NCBI GenBank assembly: GCA_910586965.1 | Contig: CAJUMF010000002.1 | Coordinates: forward strand, 101,589-165,588 | Reading direction: 5' to 3' | Length of the DNA stretch: 64,000 bases | Origin: an uncultured Dorea sp. | Lineage (GTDB): Bacteria; Bacillota; Clostridia; Lachnospirales; Lachnospiraceae | In this document: positions 55,727 to 62,868 of the stretch, in pieces | Numbering within the stretch: position 1 is the stretch's first letter | Layout of the letters: each line of letters begins with the position of its first letter | Program-made: the position numbers and the translations under genes | Notes under the pieces: generated by a model | Seen by the model: only the letters and a program-made list of their open reading frames with translations | Told to the model about the DNA's origin: nothing | The model's database searches: none

Positions 55727-56410
55727 TTATCTCTTTGGCATCTCGAATCCGGAGAGCGCCCTGTTGAGATAGTCGTTGAAGGGTTTCATGATCCGGAATA
55801 TCTCTGCGGCTTTTGTGATAAACGTATCTGCATCAGAAAGCTCTTTATCGCTCACAGGGTATTCCACATACCAGCTTTTATTCTTTAGGTATTCGGCCTG
55901 GGGGTGTTCTTTGCTGTAATCTGCCGGAACTTTCTTTAACGCTGTTCCCTGTACGGTGAAGTGTTTTTCGAATTCCGGCGCGCGGATGGTCTGCTCCCAT
56001 TCCGTGCCGTTTTCGGAGATGTATTCCCGGACCATCGCCGTGGCGTCTTTAAACATATCCGCGAACAGGCCTCCGCCTAAAAAGGACTGGTTCCCGGGCT
56101 TTATCATCAGATAATAGCCTACGGGGACGGGCAGCTTTCCCCTGGAGGAGATGTGGGCGCGGAACGCGGGGTTATAGGGGGATTTGTCGTGGCTGAAACG
56201 GGTGTCCCGCACAATCTTGAAGGTAAGGTTTTTCGGGTCGTTTTGTAAAATGCTGCTGTCAAAGGTTCCGATTTCCAGCATCAGTGCTTTGAGCAGGTGT
56301 TCAAATTCGGTGTTGGCTGTCTTAAATGCGTCTTTGTTGGCGTGGTACCATTCCCGGTTGTTGTTTTTGCTTAAATTTGTAAGATAATTTAAAATCAGTT
56401 GTGTGTCCAT
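55727..56410 (-). CDS. DUF2461 family protein
   Basis: 227 residues. 'LSKNNNREWYHANKDAFKTA', 'FKIVRDTRFSHDKSPYNPAF', 'YYLMIKPGNQSFLGGGLFA' are hallmarks of DUF2461 (TIGR02453). Soluble, function unknown. GGAGAAAGC precedes ATG 56410 on the minus strand. Follows the sigma-factor gene on the same strand by 21 bases, probably cotranscribed. Confidence 0.9.
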   Translation of the reverse strand: MDTQLILNYLTNLSKNNNREWYHANKDAFKTANTEFEHLLKALMLEIGTFDSSILQNDPKNLTFKIVRDTRFSHDKSPYNPAFRAHISSRGKLPVPVGYYLMIKPGNQSFLGGGLFADMFKDATAMVREYISENGTEWEQTIRAPEFEKHFTVQGTALKKVPADYSKEHPQAEYLKNKSWYVEYPVSDKELSDADTFITKAAEIFRIMKPFNDYLNRALSGFEMPKR

Positions 56411-56431
56411 TTGCTTTCTCCTTTCTGGTTT

Positions 56432-57283
56432 TTAGGAATCCCTGATGACGGAAAACTGGGCGGAGTCAAGGATTTCCTGTAAGAAATGCTTTGTGCGCTC
56501 CGGCGATTTGTAGGGTTTCAGGAAAGAAAAGTCCTGTGACAGGCCGTCCATCTCTTCCATGGCTGCTTTTACGCCGAGCATTGTCTCTAAGGGAATCTCT
56601 GCCGCGTCTGTGTAATCCGGTTTGAGGGGATTGATGCGGTGACACTGCACCGCGTAATTTACCCGGTCTTTGCAGCGGCATCTGCCGCCGCCGTATTCGC
56701 CGCAGTACTGCCCGAGGAAATCTGCCATTTTCTTTCGCGTGCGGGAGAGCTTTTTGCGGTAGTTTTCCGGCGTCAGTCCTAAGATTTCCCCGGCAATCCG
56801 GCTGTCGGCTTTAAACATCGTACCCAGGATGAAGATGCACCGGCTTTCCGGGTCCAGGCATTGCAGCATGACGTTGGTGCAGGACATCTTAAGCTCCTCC
56901 GCGAGAAGAGCCTTGTCCACATCCTGGGTCAGGTCGGGAACGTCTTCAATCCGGGCATGTTCGATGTCCTCCCCGTAAAATTCAAAGCTCAGCGGATGGT
57001 GGGCGAACATATGCTTTTGATAGTTTTTCAGATGATTGACGGCGATGCGAAACGCCCATGTGGTAAAGGCGCTCTCGCCCCGGAATGAGGATAAGTGGGT
57101 AATCACCTTAAGAAGGATGTCCTGCGCGGCGTCCTCCGCGTCCGCAAATGTTCCCAGCATCCGGAGAGACAGGTTGAATACGGTGTCCTGCAGGCTTACG
57201 ATCAGGGTTTCTAAAGCTTTTTTGTCTCCGGCTGTGGCTTTGGCGGCAAGAGTTTTCAGTTCTTCGTTCGTTAATTTTTCCAT
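56432..57283 (-). CDS. Sigma-70 family RNA polymerase sigma factor with Cys-rich C-terminal extension
   Basis: 283 residues. Region 2: 'LSLRMLGTFADAEDAAQDIL', 'FTTWAFRIAVNHLKNYQKH'. Region 4 is less typical ('LDPESRCIFILGTMFKADSR', then 'IAGEILGLTPENYRKKLSRT'). After it come Cys residues in 'QYCGEYGGGRCRCKDRV', Cys-His in 'VQCHRINPLKP', and a tail to 283, absent from standard ECF factors (~170-200 residues). The extension may bind metal or regulate activity, as in extended ECF groups. GGAGGT precedes ATG 57283. First gene of a pair with DUF2461. No anti-sigma gene is visible. Confidence 0.82.
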   Translation of the reverse strand: MEKLTNEELKTLAAKATAGDKKALETLIVSLQDTVFNLSLRMLGTFADAEDAAQDILLKVITHLSSFRGESAFTTWAFRIAVNHLKNYQKHMFAHHPLSFEFYGEDIEHARIEDVPDLTQDVDKALLAEELKMSCTNVMLQCLDPESRCIFILGTMFKADSRIAGEILGLTPENYRKKLSRTRKKMADFLGQYCGEYGGGRCRCKDRVNYAVQCHRINPLKPDYTDAAEIPLETMLGVKAAMEEMDGLSQDFSFLKPYKSPERTKHFLQEILDSAQFSVIRDS

Positions 57284-57452
57284 GTTATTTTACCTCCTGT
57301 ATCATTAGACAATATATTGTTGGTATTGTGACAAGAAATGGATGATTTTTTTAAATAATTTTGATAGATTATACCATTTCCTGTTGCATTATCGCAAATG
57401 AATTGAAGAGAACAGAAGGCTGTGGTAAAATATTTATTTATGGAGGCGTAAA

Positions 57453-57818
57453 ATGGAGATTAAGAGGATTGAACAGGATTTTTCTGTATGCAGGGTTGAG
57501 GATTATTCGAAGGTCTTCCTGGAAGATAAATATTGTTTTACCGGGAAGACGGACGAGGAGAACTCGCTGGTATGCATTACGGGAAATGTTCCGGACAATG
57601 CAGTCAGCCGTGAGGATGGCTGGAAGGCGTTCCGGATACAGGGAGTGCTGGATTTTTCTATGATCGGGGTATTGGCAGAGATTGCGTCGCTGCTGGCGGA
57701 GAAAAAGATTAGCATATTTGTGATCTCGACGTATAATACGGATTATATTTTGACGAAAGCAGAGAGCTATGAGCGGGCGGCTGACGCGCTTGAAAGAGCG
57801 GGGTACTGTGTTGTGTAG
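57453..57818 (+). CDS. ACT domain-containing protein
   Basis: 121 residues. 'VLDFSMIGVLAEIASLLAEK' followed by 'KISIFVISTYNTDYILTKAE' is an ACT-like ligand-binding fold (CASTOR/ACT type). Likely a cytosolic small-molecule sensor or regulator; ligand unknown. Weak GGAGGCG ribosome site before ATG 57453. Next gene starts 34 bases on. Confidence 0.85.
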   Translation: MEIKRIEQDFSVCRVEDYSKVFLEDKYCFTGKTDEENSLVCITGNVPDNAVSREDGWKAFRIQGVLDFSMIGVLAEIASLLAEKKISIFVISTYNTDYILTKAESYERAADALERAGYCVV

Positions 57819-57851
57819 GCTTTTTTGAGGCAGTGTGGATGGAGGAAGATC

Positions 57852-59180
57852 ATGCGTGCGGTTTATTTGGCTCCGGTTTATCTCGTGGTGAATATTTATC
57901 TGCTGGCCAGGATTCTTAAGTGGCTTAAGTCGTGCAGCGCGGTGTTTGCACAGGCCTGGGTGCAGGGGGCGTTTTGTGCGGTTTACTTCTTTTTCATGTT
58001 CTCGGTGCTGACTGCGTTCCTTCTGCCGGCAGGGCAGGCCGGAAGGCTGATGAAACTGGTCAGTAATTACTGGCTTGGCATCCTGCTTTATATGATACTG
58101 GCGGTCGTGCTTTCGGATTTGGTCTGGCTTGTCTGCCGGAGGGCTGCCGGGGATGCGGTGCAAAGGTATGGAGACGGCAGATTCCATGCTGTGCTGGGAG
58201 GGATATGCGCGGCGGCGGTCTTTTTGGTGAGCGTATGGGGAATCTGCAACGCCCGCGTGATTCGTGTTACTCCTTATGAGATTACAGTTGGCGGCTCTGG
58301 AGGAAAGAGTGCGACGGAAAGCAGGGAAGAGAGCGCGCCGGAAAGCAGAGGAGAGGGTGAGCCGGAAAGCGGAAAAGAGGGCGCGTCGAACCGTGTGTTC
58401 AATATCGTGCTGGTGTCGGACCTGCATCTGGGTTATAATACAGGAGTCTCGCAGATGCGCCGCATGACGGAAAAGATTAATGCACAGAACGCGGACCTGG
58501 TAGTGATTGCGGGGGATATTTTCGACAATGAGTATGAGGCGCTTGAGGAGCCGGAGCGGCTTTCCGGGATTCTCCGGGGCATCCGGGCGAAATACGGCGT
58601 GTATGCCTGTTACGGCAACCATGATATTGAGGAGAGGATTTTGGCAGGTTTTACTTTCGGAGGGAAGAAGGCGAAGGAGAGCAGCATACAGATGGATGAG
58701 TTTGTGGAAAAGTCAGGAATCCGTTTGTTAAGGGATGAGGGCGTATGGATTGCCGATAGCTTTTACCTGTACGGCAGGGCGGATGCAAGCCGTCCGGGAC
58801 GGGGGATTTCGGAGAGGAAGACTGCCGCGGGGCTGATGGCGGAGTTTAAGGAGCTTGAGGAGCTTAAGGAGCTTGAGGAACTTGAGGAGTATAAGGAGCC
58901 GGACGGGAAGAAACCGGTTATCGTCATCGACCATCAGCCAGGGGAGCTTAAGGAGCTGTCGGCGGCGGGCGCGGATGTGTGCCTGAGCGGGCATACCCAC
59001 AACGGCCAGACATTTCCCGCCAATATCGTTACGTCCGTGCTTTGGGAGAATCCTTACGGGTACAAAAAAATTGGCTCCATGCATACGATTGTCACGTCCG
59101 GCGTGGGGGTGTTCGGGCCGAATATGCGTGTGGGTACGGCGGCGGAAATCTGCCCGGTTGAAATACATTTTCAGGAATAA
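57852..59180 (+). CDS. Membrane-anchored metallophosphoesterase
   Basis: 442 residues from ATG 57852, with GGAGGAAG upstream. The N-terminal ~140 have four membrane helices, then a charged low-complexity linker of repeating Glu-Ser ('ESAPESRGEGEPESGKEG'). The phosphoesterase core follows: 'LVSDLHLGYNTG', 'VIAGDIFDNEYEAL', 'YACYGNHDIEERI', 'IDHQPGELKEL', 'SGHTHNGQTFPANI', all di-metal ligand motifs of the YkuE/UDP-diacylglucosamine-pyrophosphatase type. Inside the core is a Leu/Glu repeat ('KELEELKELEELEEYKE'). Acts on a phosphate ester outside or inside the membrane; substrate unknown. Confidence 0.88.
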   Translation: MRAVYLAPVYLVVNIYLLARILKWLKSCSAVFAQAWVQGAFCAVYFFFMFSVLTAFLLPAGQAGRLMKLVSNYWLGILLYMILAVVLSDLVWLVCRRAAGDAVQRYGDGRFHAVLGGICAAAVFLVSVWGICNARVIRVTPYEITVGGSGGKSATESREESAPESRGEGEPESGKEGASNRVFNIVLVSDLHLGYNTGVSQMRRMTEKINAQNADLVVIAGDIFDNEYEALEEPERLSGILRGIRAKYGVYACYGNHDIEERILAGFTFGGKKAKESSIQMDEFVEKSGIRLLRDEGVWIADSFYLYGRADASRPGRGISERKTAAGLMAEFKELEELKELEELEEYKEPDGKKPVIVIDHQPGELKELSAAGADVCLSGHTHNGQTFPANIVTSVLWENPYGYKKIGSMHTIVTSGVGVFGPNMRVGTAAEICPVEIHFQE

Positions 59181-59231
59181 GGGTCAAGGCTCAATGGCTC
59201 AAAATACTTTATCGATAAAGGAGATGTCCAG

Positions 59232-59954
59232 ATGAAAAATACCTTCCGGCTTGTCCGGAAACTGTCGGCGGGGCTTTTGCTGGCAAGTCTTTTGCTCCTG
59301 CTGTTTGCCGGTGGCTTTTACGGAATAAAAGGATACCAGATGTACCGGGATGCGGTAAATGAAAAATCGCTGGCGGAGAGGGTGGAGGATGTCCGCGGCA
59401 TGGAAGGCTTTACACCCTATTCGGAATTGCCCCGGTTTTATATACAGGCCACCATCTCCGTGGAGGACCGGAGGTTTTGGGGCCATAGGGGTCTTGACTT
59501 TATCGCCATCGGGCGGGCGGCGAAACGGGACCTTCGGGCGGGGGCTTTTGAGGAAGGCGGCAGCACCATCACCCAGCAGCTTGCGAAAAATATGCTGTTT
59601 ACCAAGGAGAAAAAGATGGAGCGCAAGGCAGCGGAGGTCTTTGCGGTGGCGGCGTTGGAGTCGGAGTACACGAAGGAAGAGATTTTTGAGCTGTATGTGA
59701 ATATGGCTGATTTCGGCGGGGGGTATCACGGCATCCGCCAGGCGGCAAAAGGTTATTTTGAAAAGGAGCCTTCCGGGCTTTCGGATGCGGAGTCCGTCCT
59801 GCTTGCGGGGGTGCCAAACGCGCCGTCGGCTTATTCGCCGGATAAAAATATGAAACAGGCGGTAAGGCGCGCCGGGCAGGTGTTAAAGAGCATGGTACGG
59901 GATAAGGTCATCACGCAGGAGGAGGCCAAGGAGCTGGCGGGGCAGATTCGATGA
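59232..59954 (+). CDS. Monofunctional peptidoglycan glycosyltransferase (GT51)
   Basis: 240 residues. One N-terminal helix, then the GT51 core: 'QATISVEDRRFWGHRGLDFI' with catalytic Glu, 'EGGSTITQQLAKNML', 'RKAAEVFAVAALESEYTKEE', 'FELYVNMADFGGGYHGIRQA'. It lacks a transpeptidase domain, so it polymerises glycan strands only. GGAGATGTCC precedes ATG 59232. A second start at 59359 is a shadow. A perfect hairpin follows. Confidence 0.93.
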   Translation: MKNTFRLVRKLSAGLLLASLLLLLFAGGFYGIKGYQMYRDAVNEKSLAERVEDVRGMEGFTPYSELPRFYIQATISVEDRRFWGHRGLDFIAIGRAAKRDLRAGAFEEGGSTITQQLAKNMLFTKEKKMERKAAEVFAVAALESEYTKEEIFELYVNMADFGGGYHGIRQAAKGYFEKEPSGLSDAESVLLAGVPNAPSAYSPDKNMKQAVRRAGQVLKSMVRDKVITQEEAKELAGQIR

Positions 59955-59966
59955 ATTGTATCATCT

Positions 59967-60020
59967 CAACATCAATTTTATCATTTTTGTAATAATGATA
60001 AAATTGATGTTGCTTTTTTT
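59967..60020 (+). terminator. Perfect 19-bp AT-rich stem-loop with T tract
   Basis: CAACATCAATTTTATCATT and AATGATAAAATTGATGTTG pair over 19 bases without mismatch around an 8-base loop, then CTTTTTTTAAC. Twelve bases after the glycosyltransferase stop, at the border of the Fic-hsd locus. Longer and more AT-rich than the other terminators here. Confidence 0.85.
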
Positions 60021-60079
60021 AACCATGTTGTTATGATAATAGCAAATACAATTATACAAGCTAAAGAAGGAATGGATTT

Positions 60080-61138
60080 ATGCGTGATTACGATTACAGT
60101 GAGAAATGGAAAAAGCTGTTAACCCCTGAGATTGTAACGATGCTTGCACAGATTCATGAATACAAGGGTGAACAGAATTTGTTTATCGAGGCTAAAGCGG
60201 ATACTTTGGGGCAGCTTGTAGAGATTGCGAAGGTCCAGAGCGCGGAGGCATCCAATAAAATCGAGGGAATCCGTACTTCTGACGAAAGGCTTAAGATGCT
60301 TTTGAAGGACAAGACAAGGCCGAGAACGAGAAACGAAGAGGAGATTGCCGGGTACAGGGATGTGCTGGGTATGATTCATGAAAGTCATGACCACATACCG
60401 CCAAAGCCTGCTATCATCCTGCAGCTCCACAGGGATCTGTACAAATATGAAAGCTATGATATCGGCGGCAGATTTAAGAGCGCGGATAATGTTATTGAGG
60501 AAGAGGACAAGAGCGGGCAGAAGAATGTGAGATTTCGGCCGGTGCCTTCCTGGGAGACACCGGAAAGCGTGGAGGAGCTGTGCAAGAGCTATATCATGGC
60601 GGCGGGTACGGAGAAAATCGATCCGCTGTTTCTGATTCCTATGTTCGTGCTGGATTTCTTATGTATACATCCCTTTAACGACGGGAACGGCAGGATGAGC
60701 CGTCTGCTGACGCTACTTCTTTTGTACCGTTCCGGTTATATCGTGGGGAAATATATCAGCATTGAAAAACTGATAGAACATTCGAAAGAAAATTACTATG
60801 CCAGCCTGCAGGCCAGTTCTTTTTTGTGGCATGAAAATCAAAATGATTACGAGCCTTTCGTGAAATACATGTTAGGTGTTATTCTGGCGGCTTACAGGGA
60901 ATTTTCTGCCAGGGTTACTCTCTTGACGACAAGCGGTATGTCAAAACCGGAGCGGGTCAGCAGAATCATTCAGGATACGCTGGGAACGATTACGAAGGCG
61001 GAGCTTTTAAAGAAGTGTCCGGATGTCAGCCAGGTGACGGTTCAGCGGGCATTGGTGGAGCTTGTAGATTCCGGGAAAGTTCTTAAGATTGGCGGGGGCC
61101 GCTATACAAAATATACATGGAATAAGGAGAATGAGTAG
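60080..61138 (+). CDS. Fic family protein (AMP-transferase type, self-inhibited)
   Basis: 352 residues. Fic motif 'HPFNDGNGRMSRL' (His 197) gives the catalytic site for AMP or similar transfer to a Tyr/Thr/Ser hydroxyl. The N-terminus has 'SNKIEG' (58-63), the (S/T)xxxE(G/N) inhibitory motif, with Glu 62 placed ahead of the Fic domain, i.e. class II. The C-terminal ~80 residues look like a winged helix ('GTITKAELLKKCPDVSQVTV'). Cytosolic. AGGAATGG precedes ATG 60080. The stop is adjacent to the hsdM ATG, so Fic and hsdM form one operon. Target unknown. Confidence 0.9.
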   Translation: MRDYDYSEKWKKLLTPEIVTMLAQIHEYKGEQNLFIEAKADTLGQLVEIAKVQSAEASNKIEGIRTSDERLKMLLKDKTRPRTRNEEEIAGYRDVLGMIHESHDHIPPKPAIILQLHRDLYKYESYDIGGRFKSADNVIEEEDKSGQKNVRFRPVPSWETPESVEELCKSYIMAAGTEKIDPLFLIPMFVLDFLCIHPFNDGNGRMSRLLTLLLLYRSGYIVGKYISIEKLIEHSKENYYASLQASSFLWHENQNDYEPFVKYMLGVILAAYREFSARVTLLTTSGMSKPERVSRIIQDTLGTITKAELLKKCPDVSQVTVQRALVELVDSGKVLKIGGGRYTKYTWNKENE

Positions 61139-62635
61139 ATGGTTACGGGTGAGCTGAAAAATAAGATTGACAGCCTTTGGGAGATTTTCTGGACGGGAGG
61201 GCTTACAAATCCGCTGGATGTGATTGAGCAGATGACTTATCTGATGTTTATTAAGGATCTGGATGATGCGGACAATATCCATGAGAAGGAAAGCGTTATG
61301 CTTGGACTTCCTTTCCAGAGTATTTTTGCGGGGGAAGTGTCGGTGGGCGAAAGACGCATTGAAGGAAGGCAGATGAAGTGGAGCGTGTTCCATGATTTCC
61401 CGGCGGCGAGGATGTATGCCACCGTGCAGGAGTGGGTGTTCCCGTTTATTAAAAATCTTCACGGGGATAAGGGCAGCGCATATGCGAAATACATGGGTGA
61501 CGCTATCTTTAAGATACCGACGCCCTTGATGCTGGATAAAGTTGTTGCGTCGCTGGATGAAATCTATGAGCAGATGGCTCAGCTTAAAAATACGGACACC
61601 CGGGGCGATGTGTATGAATATCTGCTTTCTAAGCTTGCGACGGCCGGGGTGAACGGGCAGTTCCGTACGCCGAGGCACATTATCCGGATGATGGTTGAGC
61701 TGATGGAGCCGAAGGCGGATGATATTATCTGTGACCCGGCCTGCGGTACATCAGGGTTTCTGGTGGCGGCGAGTGAATATCTGAAGGAACACCAAAAAGC
61801 AGAAGTACTGTTTGACAGCAGGAATAAGGAGCATTATATGAATCATATGTTCCACGGGTACGATATGGACCGGACGATGCTCAGGATCGGCGCTATGAAT
61901 ATGATGACTCACGGTGTGGACAATCCGTTTATCGAATACCGGGACAGCTTGTCAGATCAGAATCCTGACAGTGGGAAATACAGTCTGATCCTGGCGAATC
62001 CGCCGTTTAAGGGCAGTCTGGATTATGACACGGTGTCGGCGGATTTATTGAAGATATGTAAGACGAAAAAGACAGAGCTTTTGTTCCTGGCATTGTTTGA
62101 GCGGATGCTCAGGGTGGGCGGCAGATGTGCCTGCATCGTGCCGGACGGTGTGCTGTTTGGCTCATCTAAGGCACACAAGGATATCCGCAGGGAGATTGTG
62201 GAGTGCCAGCGGCTGGAGGCGGTGATATCGATGCCTTCCGGGGTGTTCAAGCCTTATGCCGGGGTGTCTACGGCGATTTTGATTTTTACAAAGACCGGGC
62301 ACGGTGGAACGGAACATGTGTGGTTTTACGATATGAGAGCCGATGGGTACAGCCTGGACGATAAGCGCACGGAGATAAAAGAGAATGATATTCCGGACAT
62401 CATCGGAAGATTCCGCAATCTGGAAGGGGAAACTGACAGAAAACGCACGGAGCAGAGTTTTTTTGTGGAGAAGAAGGAAATCGCAGATAACGGATATGAC
62501 CTTTCCATCAATAAATATAAGGAAGTGGAGTATGTTCCGGTGGAATATCCGCCGACAGAGGAGATTCTGGGAAAGATCACGGAACTTGACCGGGAGATTG
62601 CGGAAGGATTGGCGGAGTTAAAGGCAATGCTTTAG
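61139..62635 (+). CDS. hsdM: Type I restriction-modification system DNA methyltransferase (M subunit)
   Basis: 498 residues. N-terminal helical HsdM domain; then 'FRTPRHIIRMMVELMEPKAD', SAM site 'IICDPACGTSGFLVAASEYL', 'GYDMDRTMLRIGAMNMMTHG', catalytic 'LILANPPFKGSLDYD' (NPPF, N6-adenine). Length is normal for the family. The start follows the fic stop without a gap. The associated HsdS gene lies 233 bases downstream; no HsdR gene is in this window and must be looked for beyond it. With HsdS it methylates adenine in a bipartite site. Confidence 0.95.
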   Translation: MVTGELKNKIDSLWEIFWTGGLTNPLDVIEQMTYLMFIKDLDDADNIHEKESVMLGLPFQSIFAGEVSVGERRIEGRQMKWSVFHDFPAARMYATVQEWVFPFIKNLHGDKGSAYAKYMGDAIFKIPTPLMLDKVVASLDEIYEQMAQLKNTDTRGDVYEYLLSKLATAGVNGQFRTPRHIIRMMVELMEPKADDIICDPACGTSGFLVAASEYLKEHQKAEVLFDSRNKEHYMNHMFHGYDMDRTMLRIGAMNMMTHGVDNPFIEYRDSLSDQNPDSGKYSLILANPPFKGSLDYDTVSADLLKICKTKKTELLFLALFERMLRVGGRCACIVPDGVLFGSSKAHKDIRREIVECQRLEAVISMPSGVFKPYAGVSTAILIFTKTGHGGTEHVWFYDMRADGYSLDDKRTEIKENDIPDIIGRFRNLEGETDRKRTEQSFFVEKKEIADNGYDLSINKYKEVEYVPVEYPPTEEILGKITELDREIAEGLAELKAML

Positions 62636-62805
62636 CGAGCGAACTTTAAAAGAAAGGGGAAAGCAAATTCGGGTTTGTAGGAGAAATATAACATCTTGTG
62701 AATTACAGAATGGGTGTTCTTGCTATCTCGACCAATGGTGTAACCAAGGTCAAAACAGCTAATGCATAAGCTGATAACTGCAGTGAGACTTTCAATGGTT
62801 AACAT
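62632..62805 (-). CDS. Small holin/type I toxin-like ORF antisense in the hsdM-hsdS gap
   Basis: 57 residues. GGGGAGG (62815-62821 region) is spaced about nine bases from ATG 62805 on the minus strand. The first part, 'MLTIESLTAVISLCISCFDL' and 'GYTIGRDSKNTHS', is a single hydrophobic helix with a charged tail, a pattern of small holin-like or type I toxin peptides often seen in gut clostridia. The last ~24 residues (aromatic and basic) may be read-through of a shorter frame. The stop overlaps the hsdM stop by four bases. Function is inferred only from size and shape. Confidence 0.45.
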   Translation of the reverse strand: MLTIESLTAVISLCISCFDLGYTIGRDSKNTHSVIHKMLYFSYKPEFAFPFLLKFAR

Positions 62806-62868
62806 GGGTAAAATCCTCCCCACTTGTTCTGGATGCAAGAGGAATCTGATATTTGTCAATGATGAAGA

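Noticed and set aside
57438..58622. A 394-residue minus-strand ORF opposite the ACT and phosphoesterase genes
   Set aside because: It is very rich in Arg/His/Pro with no recognisable motifs, as antisense frames often are; the plus-strand proteins have clear motifs.
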